The notes beneath the pieces are model-generated. The model worked only from the letters and a program-made list of their open reading frames with translations, did no database searches and had not been told where the DNA came from. A stretch of DNA of 64,000 nucleotides. It comes from Spinacia oleracea (Eukaryota; Streptophyta; Magnoliopsida; Caryophyllales; Amaranthaceae). Below are positions 46,317 to 57,900 of the stretch, one piece after another. Location of the stretch: positions 80,667,141 through 80,731,140 of the forward strand of contig NC_079487.1 of NCBI RefSeq assembly GCF_020520425.1, in the 5' to 3' direction. Position numbers and translations under genes: made by a program. Numbering within the stretch: the first letter of the stretch is position 1; each line of letters starts with the position of its first letter.

Positions 46317-49300
46317 GGGGGGGTGTTAAGAAAATGGAAAGTAAATGAAAGATTCTCATGATTCCTTTTCACTCATTTGTTAGCTTTTCTAGTAGTTTAA
46401 CAATAATTATACACGTCATTTGCAAGTTTACAACTATTGGAAGTCTGTCGGCTCAATCGCTTGACATAAGAATCTGGTTTGTAAATCACGTCTACATTAA
46501 AAATCTCAAAAATCGAAATTTTCATTAACTACCTGTTGTACACCGAGTTATTCAAATTACTACCTTTTATCATTTTTTTATTAAACTACCTTTTTGTGCC
46601 AAAGACAAACATTACGTTTCACTGCCTACTACCAGTTTCCATCCAAATGCCCGTCATGTGGACACTACTTTTTGCTTTCCTTTATTTGCTGCCCTTCAAT
46701 TTTCTGTCTTCTCCTTCGTGTTCTTACCAATCAAGGTTGAATCCCTCCAAATCACCCGTAATCAAGAAAAATTCCAAATAGTCCGCAGGTTAAATTAGGT
46801 GAATTTCTTTAAAGGTCTTTTGCATCATTGAGATCTCAAGCAACTCTTTGAAGCTTTCTAATTTTTTTCGCTATCAATATGTAGGGTTTGCGAATTTTCA
46901 ATTGAATGATGCAAATGTTCTTTGCAAAATTAGACAAATACCCTTAATTGTTGCAAATACTACCTCTGTTTCACAAAACTTGCATCATATTCCTCTTTGG
47001 CATGTTTCATAATACTTGCATCATTTCCCTTTTTAGTTACTTTTTTTGGGTGAAATGTCGTAATTACCGTTCTTTTTTCCTTTATAAAGTAGATTTTCTT
47101 TTTCAGATTTTCTCTTTCCTCTAATCACATGGGAAAAAATGTCCAACTTCAACCATTTAGCCACTCCATTGGTTATTGTGCAAAAAGAAACGACGTAAGT
47201 ATGTGAAACAGAGGTAGTATATTTGAATTTTCAAAAATGGATTGCAATTTTTAGGTTGAGATGGATACTTATACGAAGTATATAATTCATCCTCCTCTTG
47301 TGCAAGAACTAACCTAGAAGCGTCATTGTGGAATTCTCAGTTTCTGGGCTGCAAATTCTATGAATATGGGACTAATGGTTACAGGCTTTTCAAGAGGATT
47401 GATGAAGAGATTATTGTTCTGAAAAGAGAGGGAAAGCTCTTTGCAAATTATGTTGACATGGTAAAAAATAATAATTGAGGTTGATGATTTGCTGGGGTAA
47501 ATGAGGTGGTTTTTGAGTAAGAGAGAAGATGGAATGATGGTTTGAAGGTCAAATGCATAGCAATCAGGTCTGAATTCAAAACACGAAGGAAAGAAAAATA
47601 AATAATGCTGAAGACAGACAGAAGATCAGATCTCTGTAAATAAATGGAAGCAAGTACAATGGAGGGTGACAACTGACAAGTGAATGAGGAGAATTAGAGG
47701 GAACGAGGAATAAAACAGTGAAAGAGAAATCATGGTAAAAATGTTGTACGGAGGATTCATTGGAGGAAAGCAGAAAATGGTGTCCATGTGACGGAAACTG
47801 TTAGTAGGCAGTGAAACCTAAACTTTTGGCACATAAAAAGCTAGTTAAATAAAAACAAGTTTACAAAAGGTAGTTATTTGAAATACTCAGTGTACCAAAG
47901 GTAGTTAATGACAAATTTTCATAAATACGGAGTAGTAAATAAAAAGATTAAAAAATCCAGCGCATAGGGGGTGTTAAAAGGAAACTAGATAAGTGAAAAT
48001 TGTAGAAGAGGGAAGACGAGATAAGCATAATCAGCTCACAATTGCAAATTGCAATACTTCTGTGAGCTATAAGTCTATAACCTAAGTATGGACGACCAAG
48101 GAACCAACAAAAATGGAAACCAAAGAGCCTACACTTAGGCCATGTTCTGTTCACCTTATTTCAGGAAAAGTAAGTTCAGATAAGTTCAGATAAGATAAGT
48201 TCAGGAAAAATAAGGGTTGACCAAGTACAATTCATAACTAAAATAAGTTTTGATAAGTTCTAATAAATTCAGATAAGATAAGTTCAGAAAAAATATGTGA
48301 AAATCAGGTGAATAGAACGCACCCTTAAAGAGCATCATGAATCCCATAAATAATACTTCGTAGTTTCTAACTTAGAAGGCTGAAGTACATTGCACAAACC
48401 AATCAACAAAAAGTTATAGAGGAATATTTCCAACAAATCCAAAATACTGATCAAGACATACTGAATCACTTACTCTCCTGTCAGACATCACAGGTCATCA
48501 AGTATTTTGGATCAAAGTAATATAGACTACCACCAATTGAGCAACGCTATCCCACAACACCTTATGACTTTTAAGCAAGCATTACCTTGTTGATGACGCC
48601 AACAGATTTCCACTCTGATTTGTTATCAATGACTGTAAAGTGTAAGGAAAGAGTGGAACAAAATTATAACATGAGCATGATACGGTTGACACTTCTTTTA
48701 TCCCCTGAATAAATCCACAGAAAGAAGAAAGTTCCAAGATCTGCAACATACCTCTAACACACAAATTTGAGCAACGTTGTCCCGCAATCCATGTTTATTG
48801 AACTCAATGCACTCTTCATATACCAACCTGAACCTAAACCCATGATATCCAAACAAATGTCACAAGATACCCAACTCAAAGATATAATATATTTATCAGA
48901 AAAGACAGAACATAAACAAGACCAGCAAAACAATCTTGTAAACTAAGAACTAAATGAAGGTGGAATCATCACTTACATATTAAAGCAATCTGGTTTTTTA
49001 AATGCTCCTTACCTTGTCGTTCGCCAAAAGATAGCACACCCATCAACTGGATCACCAGTTCGCATCTAGTAAAATTGGCAAATAATTAGGCCTCGTCAGC
49101 ATTTTCAACAAACATATGTAAAAAACCGCAACCAATTCAGGGAATTTTACAAACTACAATATTCAACCCCTGAGATCAACCTCAGTTTTATGAATAACAT
49201 GACTCTCAAGAAGCAAAAGACTACCGCCAGCTCAAATCCATACATAAGTCCTGGCTATAAATAGCTTGCATTTCTTCATGATTATCAATGTAGGACATTT

Positions 49301-52300
49301 TATTGAAAGCCATTAATTCATTCCAAAAGCTTAGAAACTCACAAGTGGACTAGATAATACATCAAAAGGTTCTAGACTTCCAATTATCCCCCTTAACTAC
49401 CACAGTCCCACGACGATTTAACACTACAAAGTTAGCACGTAACTGACAGGCAAGTCAGGAAACATGCAGAAGTCAATACCTACCATCATTTTCCTAGAAA
49501 ATAAAATATCATATGAGTTATGATTTAACCATGCATAATAGAAACATGGAGGGAAGCACGACGAAATCCTCTCCCTAAATAATTATATTTTTCGAACATC
49601 TGAATTTAATGTTCAACCTTTCAAGTGAAACATGAAACTGTGTCAAAAGACTAATTATATTTATTAGCAATTTCTATTCTATTAAGATGAGAAACTCAAA
49701 GAGAGAGAAAATATAGCAATCAATAATGCAGTAGTCAATAATGAAAGTGCACTCGTGTTTGTCACAACCTTCCATATGCCGCTATACCCACGAAGCCTCA
49801 ACTCCTCCTCCAAATCATGAAATTTGTCAACTTCCTGAAAAAGGATCATAAACTTCTCGATCTCAAAGGTGAAAGCAATATGAATCAGATGACAATTACA
49901 ACAACTGCATGGTGGAAGCAATGAACAATTTTGTATCACATGCAAGGCCGGCTATTGGCATGTGCAAACAGATCAGGGCCCCGAATAAATTAAGAGCCCA
50001 AAGGGCCCCAAATCTGTTTTAAAAAAGCTGCCAGTAGTAAAATACGTATAAACAAAAACATGCTTACTAATATCACCAAATGGAATTTGCCTTGGTGGTA
50101 TAATAAGCGGCGAAGGAGCGTGTGTTGATTTTCCTGAGACCTGCGTTGTAGCCCTATGGGAAGCTTTTGCTCGTTTCTCCTTTTGTTTTTTACCCTCTTC
50201 ACTCATTTGAGTTTACATAAAAAACCATACCATATGACTTAAATCCTCAAAAGGGTGGTAAATCTTAATTAACTTTTCTATATTCTTTAGATTAAACATT
50301 AAATCTCTATACTAATCTTGTTTCAATTAATTAGCTTTAAAATAAAGCAATTGAACTTGAAAAATGGATCACTATCGAGAGTAATCTCTAAAAATGTGTA
50401 CTACGAAGTATTTTATTGTTTAATGAGTTTATTTGACTTTATATACGTAACCTCATCCCTAATTTTTTAATACGCCACTAGTTATGAGATGTCATAAGCA
50501 ATATAAAGTTAATACAGGTAGTAGAAAATCAGTAATTCATTATGCATGGGCCCCCCAAATTCAATACATGCACAATTGGCATAGGGGGGCCAAATTGTTT
50601 GTGATGGCCCTGGTCACATGCCTAGCATGACAATAAAAAATTAAAAGGCAGGTAAAAGCTAGTAATTGTGTGAGGAAACTAGTGAATCAATCAAGCTTTA
50701 CACATGAACAACAATATTAGACTGAGTCACTGAGACAAAGCCATAAAGGGTGGACGGCCGCAAACAAGAATAGTAGAAGCGACCTGAAAACACATTATGT
50801 CTGGTGACCACAACCGAAGCTCAAAAAGTATGTTGCTCTTTCGCCACTCCCAACTCATTAATCGGCGTGGGATGTGAAAGTACAGCTTCCGATGGCTATT
50901 AGCAAGGTAATCAGCAAGTATATTATATGAGAGAACAACAAACCGTTCTGCAAAAATATTAAAAATATTAAGTAAACAACCATTGATTCAATAACCTTGC
51001 CATATTTCTAAGCCTTCTTACAAGGAGCCAAATTAACATAATGCCAACGACTGTACGCATCATCCAATGTGTCAATATGGTAAAGTGGGAAAAAAAGAAA
51101 AGGAAAAAAGGCCATTACTTTCAGACTTCCAGATAAATTTCCGTGCTTGACATATCAATGGTAAACAAACATCAGCATAAACAAAAAGTAGCGAAAAGGT
51201 AGCGAAACACTAGTGATGTTCAACTACTCTACTCATTCACGTAATCACGCTATTCAAACATGTAGAATCAGTTCTACTCTACTCTAGCCTCCCATTTGGG
51301 CTGAGGACTTGAGTTGGTTATATATGAATCGGAACTTTGATATGATATGTGTCATCACTCATTTTGCAGCAAAATTGTCATTTGCAATACAATAACTATA
51401 ACTCAAGCATCCAAGATAATCCATCCCATAAGCAAACATGTTTTTCCATACTAATTCTATTTACTTTTGTGGCAACAGAAAAACCTGAGATCAGAGTCCA
51501 ATTCCTTAGCACATGCTACTGCTATTTCGCATAAGGCTCCGAAATTCCTGAAAAATTATTGTTCTTTGTTTTTCTTTTCCCCTTTCTTTTAGATCTTTCT
51601 CTCACTATTACCATTCCCAATTTCCCACTAATAACACTGATATATAGCCTATTACCAAAGAAGTCGCGAAAAATAAAACCGCCTTACGTCCTTTACATAT
51701 AAATAAGATAAGCTTCAAACCTTTTTGCAAAATTCACCATTAATGCCAATCTTACACAATTTTCCGATAGTATTTGACGTGGTGGGAGTAAAAATTGGAT
51801 TGTCATCATGGGAACCAAGCACAATTGCACCATATTCTTATTTGACCGTACAAAATGACAATAAAATTATGGGAACAATTACTTAACAAAGTACATCCTA
51901 TTATATTCTACGGAGTACTCTCTGCGTAAGACACACACACTTCAGCGCAGCTCCTTTGTTCCCCCCCCCCCCCCCCCAAGGGGTGTCCACTATACACCTT
52001 GTTGTACTATGCGCACAGAACACCACACTTATTTTTGCTCATTTTCTAGTTGGAAACTCTATCAAATGACTGAATGTGCGATAGATGAGCCTTGTGTACA
52101 CTACACCCGCGTGTATAATGGAAATTGCTCCCACTTCCTCTCGTATCTTTTCCCATTTTTGGTTCCGATAGCGGTTGCCAATTTGCCACTAATCTTAATT
52201 CTTAAAAGTTAAAACAACGCATTACAAAAAAAAAAAAAGAATACACTCCCTATAAATAGATATCAGCTTTGCATAGTTTTTAATTTCATTTCAGCACAAT

Positions 52301-53260
52301 TACCCTATCTTCATTACATTTCAGTATTTCACTATTTCAGCAATCAAAAGGTCTTGCGCGCACAAGGTGTACAATAAATTTATTGTACACAAAGATAACT
52401 TTTAAGCAGTTTTTTTTGTAACTTTGAACTATTTTTCAGTAACTTTTATATTATAAAATTAAAAACTTGATAGATAAACATTTTAAAGGGTTAAATGATT
52501 AATTTATACATTATTAGTGATTTTGAAGAAATAATTTTTATTCAAATGAAAAAATTTATCATTAAAAATTAGATAACTTTTACATATTTAAATGTAACTT
52601 TAAGCATTTTGAGTTAACTATTACTCCGGTGTACAATTTTATTGTACACCCATTATAATTAAGAATTTGTGTTCAGCAATTACTCTAATTTTAATAAAAA
52701 TGAACTGCTAGCAACAATTTTTATTAAAAAATTGAATAAGTTGTAAATTACCGGAATGGGGAGGGGGTGGAAGCCTAGGAAACTCCCAAGTCCGATAATC
52801 CGCCGGCTTCGGCCGCTGGACCATAACTCCTGGTTGTTGATTGTGCCTCCGGGTGTAAGGTTGCTGTCTACCTCTGAAATTATTGCCACCACGACTACTA
52901 TTTGACGGAGAATTGTAATTTTGAGAATTGCTGTTTGAGTTATTAATTGAGCGAAAATCGCCACTCTGATGTAAAGAGGAGTTGGAATCACGAGCAGGTT
53001 GAAAATGAGCTTCGCCGGAGACGGCGGAAGGACGGTCGGAGAAGCTTCGGCGGCCACGACCGCGGCCTCGGCCCCCTCGGAACTGCAGTGGAGGAGAGAG
53101 AGTTAAATAGATGATTAATAGGATGAGAAAGAAGAGAAAGAAAGAGATAGAGTGGTACCGGAGGTCGAGTAGTGGTGGACATTGTCACGGCGGAGGTGAG
53201 AGGAGCGTCTACGAAGGCGGCGGCGATACGGTGGAGAGAGAATGAAGAGGAATGTCGCAT
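41180..53260 (-). CDS. CCR4-type exonuclease/deadenylase homolog (CCR4-6-like), 16 exons
   Basis: A member of the exonuclease-endonuclease-phosphatase family, related to yeast Ccr4, which shortens mRNA poly(A) tails. Exons (minus strand, 5' to 3'): 53260-53159, 53082-52752, 50947-50784, 49834-49769, 49065-49013, 48833-48752, 48632-48586, 46200-46118, 45272-45180, 45101-45069, 44983-44892, 44841-44084, 43987-43848, 42569-42484, 42316-42232, 41242-41180, about 758 residues. The N-terminus is RGG-rich (FRGGRGRGRGRR). Nuclease motifs in order: RFVVLSYNILADYLAN, FQEVDKF (catalytic Glu), VVICNIHVLYNP, VVLCGDFNCTP (Asp/Asn), a long acidic insert (exon 12, about 250 residues), FMGTVDYIWRSEGL and KWGSDHIALASELAF (Asp/His). 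The order matches Arabidopsis CCR4-6. I count 83 bases in exon 8 where the frame needs 82; this may be a slip. Start could also be the Met at 53182. Confidence 0.92.
41585..41620. repeat. Poly-C run in the last intron of the CCR4-like gene
   Basis: A C-rich stretch broken by two A's, then about 22 consecutive C. On the gene's own strand it is a G-run inside an intron. Confidence 0.95.
43150..43765. mobile_element. GATC-rich inverted-repeat element in a CCR4-like gene intron
   Basis: The left end TTGTTAGAATCGCGATCC and the reverse complement of the right end, TTGTTAGGATCGGGATCC, match at 16 of 18 bases. Next to the left end, GATCGTAGCAGGATCGG-type units repeat about 10 times (43160-43440), and a shorter cluster lies by the right end (43675-43750). 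The flanks CGATCACAAG and CGATCAAG may be a degraded target duplication. There is no coding sequence. Superfamily uncertain. Confidence 0.6.
46276..46323. repeat. Poly-G run in a CCR4-like gene intron
   Basis: Forty-eight bases of nearly pure G with two interruptions. Such runs are error-prone in sequencing and the true length is uncertain. Confidence 0.9.
46515..47920. mobile_element. Mutator-like element with long inverted ends (about 1.4 kb) in an intron
   Basis: The left end (CATTAACTACCTGTTGTACA and onward) matches the reverse complement of the right end (CATTAACTACCTTTGGTACA and onward) imperfectly over about 140 bp. The match includes CACTGCCTACTA followed by A/C, then CAGTTTCC. Target duplications are no longer exact, so it is older than the copy at 39252. 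A Stowaway-like MITE (46960-47217) sits inside. No transposase. Confidence 0.75.
46960..47217. mobile_element. Stowaway-like MITE (258 bp)
   Basis: The ends CTACCTCTGTTTCACAAAAC and GTGAAACAGAGGTAG are inverted repeats flanked by TA (46958-46959 and 47218-47219). It is nested in the Mutator-like element of the same intron. Confidence 0.88.
48138..48325. mobile_element. Tourist-type MITE (188 bp) in an intron
   Basis: Starts GGCCATGTTCTGTTCACCTT and ends GGTGAATAGAACGCACCC, inverted repeats with mismatches. TTA lies on both sides (48135-48137 and 48326-48328). It is the same family as 53463-53674, with shared GATAAGTTCAGATAAG motifs inside. Confidence 0.88.
49944..50613. mobile_element. hAT-type non-autonomous element (670 bp) in an intron
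   Basis: Flanked by the exact 8-bp duplication TCACATGC (49936-49943 and 50614-50621), the hAT target size. The ends AAGGCCGG and GGCCCTGG are short imperfect inverted repeats. On the minus strand a 77-residue open stretch (50206-49973) starts MSEEGKKQKEKRAKASH and looks like the beginning of a hAT-type protein. The rest of a transposase is missing. Confidence 0.78.
52363..52650. mobile_element. Small palindromic element (MITE-like) in an intron
   Basis: The left end AGGTGTACAATAAATTTATT and the reverse complement of the right end, GGGTGTACAATAAAATTGTA, are alike, and each end is itself nearly palindromic. The inner sequence is AT-rich and non-coding. I could not find a clear target duplication. 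Confidence 0.55.
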
Positions 53261-53462
53261 TTCTTCGTTGTTTGAGGAAAGTGTTAAAGGAGTCAGGCGG
53301 ACACCGGCCTGTCAACTGATAATAGGACTGGTCGTGCTGGATTGCAAATTGGATGCTACAGTGTGTAGGATGTTCATCGTGTCTAATTTGTCATCCCAAC
53401 TCAATAAAATTAGATTAATCTTTATTATTAAAGTAGAGTGATAGAGAAGTTGTTGTTGTTAA

Positions 53463-53674
53463 GGCTGCGTTCTCTTCATTTGATTTTCACTTATTTTTTC
53501 TGAATTTACCTTATCTGAACTTATTTGAACTTAACTGGACTTATCTGAATTTATTAGAACTTATCAAAACTTATTTTAGTTATAAATTGTACTTGGTCAA
53601 CCCTTATTTTTCCTAAACTTATCTGAACTTAATTTTCCTGAAATAAGTGGAAATAAGGTGAACAGAACAGGGCC
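53463..53674. mobile_element. Tourist-type MITE (212 bp) in the CCR4-like gene promoter
   Basis: Starts GGCTGCGTTCTCTTCATTTG and ends GGTGAACAGAACAGGGCC. It is flanked by TAA (53460-53462 and 53675-53677). It lies about 200 bp upstream of the first ATG, in what should be the proximal promoter. Same family as 48138-48325. Confidence 0.88.
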
Positions 53675-54340
53675 TAAATAGGTACATTACGGGCCAAAAA
53701 GAAATAAAGTGAAATGCACTATTTTATATGTTTAATTAGGTTAGGTCCCGTGCATTGAGACTAACTTTTTTTTTTCTTTTCTGAGTAATTTATTTAAAAG
53801 AAGTTATTAATAAAATAAAATCAAGTTTTATCAACGGGTGTTGGAAAAATCAGAGAAATTGTTATTTATTTGATTTGTAAAGTGATTAGTGCGATTTTAG
53901 GAGGTTAGCGTTTCGACAAAAAATACTTAAGTTGGGAAAATATAAGGGAAAAAACTTATCAGACGATTATTAGATACCCTTTTCTTTTGGAATTGAATAA
54001 TTGTCTGTAACTGTAACCATACCTGTACCCCCGATCTATCCAAACTTTTGGATATGGTATTGATTTGATAACCATATCAGTTATAATACCCTATTTTCTA
54101 GACCAGGTATATAACTGGATTTCGGATCTATAAGTAATTTTATTGAACCAACTTTTTAACATTTGTTTTACATAAAATATAAAATAAATATGGTCGTATA
54201 CACTATGTAGCACATTTCAGAGTAACTTATTTGTTTATTAACTATTGTAGATTAAGAGTATAATGAATGTTTTTGAAAATTTTATATGAAAATTGAAAAA
54301 ATATTTTGCTATTTTAAAAAATACTAAGGACTCACCAGGA
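53675..54340. other. AT-rich spacer
   Basis: Distal upstream region of the CCR4-like gene, before the next LTR element. I see no gene, repeat or motif worth calling. Confidence 0.4.
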
Positions 54341-56459
54341 TGTGACACTGTACGGGGTGTTTTTTGCGTATATATTGCAATTCCCTACAAGGGGGGCGGT
54401 TTTTAGAAACCATCGTATTTTTGTACCTCGAAGGAGTCACCACCAAACATTGTTTAGGGTCTTATTTGGAAAGACCGTATATGACTCTATTAGGATAAGA
54501 CTTGAGTCTTCGAAACGGATGGGTGAGATCCGGGCACGGGAACGAGATGCTTATTCCGCGAGCTTTAGAAATTATTCGAGTACGTGACATAGCATTTTCG
54601 AAAATACCCTAGTTTAGACTATGTGGGTTTGAATTTAGAGCAAATAGAATCTCTACTTTGTATGGTGGTCACTTTGCTTTAAAGGTAATTTAAGGGAACC
54701 TAAGATCGGTTTGTCCAAGAAATTATCTTTGTTAAGCGTGATGTAACCTTGCATTTTGTTGTATTTAGCATGTATGGTGATGAAAGCAATAAAGCAAATA
54801 AAGCAACATCACAATAGTAAATAAGTGCGGAATTAGTAAATACAAGACCCCCTAGAGAAGGACTAGGGAGTAGGTCCACATTGCCTAGAAGGACTAGGCA
54901 AGTAAAGATGCGGAATTGAAATGCGGAATTGAAAGTGCGATATTGAAATTGCGAAATTGAAGGTGCGATATTGAAATTGCGGAAGTGAAAGGTGCATAAT
55001 TGAAATTGCAATATTGAAAGGTGCATAATTGAAATTGCGATATTGAAATTTGTACTTGGGCACATGAGATTTGAACGCCAAGCGGCTCCTTAAAAATAAG
55101 TGCGCCCGACGCGAATTCAAAGCCAAAAATCTCAACTTGGAAGAAGTTCCTCATCCCAAAGTATCCTAGATTTTGCATATAGAACTTGAACTTGAAAGTT
55201 TGAATCTTGAAATACTAAACTTGAAATATTTGAACTTGAACTTGAAATATTGAACTTGTACTTGAAATATTGAAGCTTAAGAGACTTGAATCTCAAAGAT
55301 CGGCCTTTTAATGTTGAAAAGGTTAGATCTTTGATGTGCTCTTACTTTGAAAGGATCCTAGTTTAGGGAAGTAGTTATGAGCAACCCTAAACATTGTGGG
55401 ATCTTGAAATTTGAAACTTGAACTTGTATTTTGAAAAATGGAGTCTTGAATCTCAAAAGACTCAACCTTTAATAGTTAAAAAGGTGTCATCTTTGATTAA
55501 TCCATACTTGAAAGTGATTCTAGTTCAAAGAAGTGATTGCAAACAACTTTGAACATCCTTGAATCTTGAAAGTTTGCATTTTTGTATTTTGAAAAGTTTG
55601 GATTTTGAAAAGATGTATGATTGTTGCAAGTGACATTTTTAGTAGTAAAAATGCCAACTTGCTAATCATTTTTGAAGTAGGAAAATCAAAGAAACATGAT
55701 TGAATATGGTGGGATTCGGAATTACCTATTTAGGTTTAGGCAAGAATTCCTTTTAGAGCTCCCAATTGCTTAGAACTTGAAGTTTGTATGTGTTTTTGAA
55801 GGATTTTTTGATTTGGATTTGAGGCGTAATTTTGGTATTACGACGTTGTATATTGAATCTGCCTCCCTTAATGCTGGAAATTAGGGGGTTTTATAGGAAA
55901 AATGGCTGCAAAACGCCAGCCATTGCCAGCGCAGCACGCAGCTGGCAACGCTGGGCGCTGGTGACGTGGCGTGGATGCCGCCAAAACAAGGACGCGGGCT
56001 CCGTCCTTGATTTGTCTTGTATTGATGTACCTTCATACGAATAGTACGATGCTTGGCACGTAGTGTTTGCTTGGAGGTTAAGACTTCATTTTGCGTCTAA
56101 AAACAAGCCGTTTCGGTTTTTGAATTCCGGTTTTACGGGACGGGGTCCGCCTTGCTCGGTTTTGTGGGTCGGCGCCCGAATTTGACTTGCCTTATATGAT
56201 TTTGAGTGGAAAAGGCTTAGTAAAACCAATGGAATGGTCTACTAGATGAGATTATACTTGGATTTTGAAATTGGTTTTTGAAAATTGTATTTTGTACCGA
56301 GTTCCGGAAGGGGAACGGCCTCGGGGATTGGATTTTGGATCTTGTATTTGGGAGATGTTCTTAGCAATTGGGATTTCCGCACGGAGTTTATCCAACCGCC
56401 TAGTAAAGATAATGGTATCGTCATCATCCCAGAGGGGAGACACGATTTAGGTGTCTACA
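54341..56459 (-). repeat. Tat element B LTR (about 2.1 kb, 3' LTR)
   Basis: The right edge is clear (TGTCTACA before the polypurine tract). The left edge is placed at TGTGACACTGTACGGGGTG by analogy with element A. The interior has short repeats of AATTGAAATTGCGATATTGA type (54900-55050) and GAACTTGAAATATT type (55170-55290), and a GC-rich stretch with CGCTGGGCGCTGG near 55950. The left edge may be off by some bases. Confidence 0.65.
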
Positions 56460-56460
56460 A

Positions 56461-56508
56461 AGCCCCCACTTTGACTGAGCGTTCGGTTAGGAAAGCGCAA
56501 GTCAAAGT
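56461..56508. other. Polypurine tract and conserved hairpin of Tat element B
   Basis: The complement of the polypurine tract (AGCCCCCACTTTGAC) leads into a hairpin: ACTTTGACT (56468-56476) and AGTCAAAGT (56500-56508). Tat element A has the same arrangement at 23741-23788. Confidence 0.7.
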
Positions 56509-57496
56509 ATTTCGAAAGGGACGGAGAATGATCAAGATGTTCTGCAATCAAGACCACTCTTTGTACGCCGGTACCTGCACAAAACAGGCATTAGAAAAAA
56601 GGATAGAGTCTACCTCCGTGTGGTTGTGATGACTCCGGTCCGTATTTGTACTGCACTTCCGTCTTTGAATTGGGACGGAGCTTGGCATGGAAAATTTTGA
56701 ATCTTGAATTTTTGAATCTTGAATTTTGAATCTTGAATACCTGGAGTTGATCCGTTGGGGATGTACTTTGCTGGGGATAAGAGCTTTTTACTGGCCCTTA
56801 AGATTTTGAAATTTCGGCTGACTTTCCTGGAGCTTGGGTCCGTTGGGAGTCGAACGCCTGAGTCATTGTATTTTTTGGACTTTGTATTCTTGAAATATTC
56901 ATATGTTGTACTTGGAGATACAGGCGTATTACCGCATTTTCGAAAGATGGCCTGATGCGACATTTGATGCTTGGTGCGGAAGACCGTAGCAGTAAAGGAC
57001 GTGCAATCAGCACGGGAGACCGCCTGCGGCAGATTTTGCGCATGCAGCAGGCAGCGCCTAGCGCGGGCCTCGGCGTCTGGCGCGGGGTTGAGCTATAAAA
57101 GCTCCCCTTGCCGTGCCATTTTGAGGCACACTCTCTTGAATTCTTTGCTTTTCTCTCTCAAAGGCCGATTAGCCTCTCCCCTTGATCTTGTTCTTGCCTT
57201 GTCCATGTAAGTATTTCATGTTTTTGCTGAAATAATCTCTAGGGTTGCATGTAGATTTGAATTTTCTCGTACTTTGTAATGATGCTTGTATGCTTAAGCT
57301 TCTTGAATTTTGTTGAGAATTGTTTGATAGCCACTTGAACTGGAACTGTTGGAACTTGTAGATTTGAATTTTTGAAAATTTTCTTGAATCTTGTACATGG
57401 TATTTGTAGATAGTAGTCTTACTGGTGACCTTGTGGGGTCTCAGGAGAGAATAGCTAGGCTGGGATGCCTAGATCTTTGTTTGTAGAGTTTTGGAA

Positions 57497-57725
57497 TGCT
57501 GGCTTCGGCATGGGTAGCCTAGGCGTTGGTGTTGAACTTGCATACCTGCCTTGGCGTGGATAGCCTAAGCGTTGGTGTAGAACTTGTATACCTGCTTCGG
57601 CGTGGATAGCTTAGGCGTTGGTGTAGAACTTGTATACCTGCTTCGGCGTGGATAGCCTAGGTGTTGGTGTAGAATTTGTATACCTGCTTCGGCGTGGATA
57701 GCCTAGGCGTTGGTGTAGCACTTGT
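57497..57725. repeat. 46-bp tandem repeats in Tat element B
   Basis: Five copies of a unit containing GCTTCGGCGTGGATAGCCTA, GGCGTTGGTGTAGAACTTG and TATACCT, close to head-to-tail and 90% or so alike. They lie between the polypurine tract and the antisense gene, as do the tandem repeats of Tat element A. Confidence 0.9.
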
Positions 57726-57900
57726 ATTTTGAACTAGAGGTCCCTGGCTGAATTAGTACTGCCATTGGGGATTTTTTTTTGAATTTTTGACTTTGTACCG
57801 GCTAGTATAGGATAGCCTCTGAATTTTGATTTTTGCACGGGCTAGTATAGGATAGTCCCCAGTTTAGAATTTTGACACTTTGTACTCTGCTTGATTTAGT

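Noticed and set aside
52680-53057. 125-residue open frame on the minus strand as a separate gene
   Set aside because: It is an out-of-frame reading of exon 2 of the CCR4-like gene.
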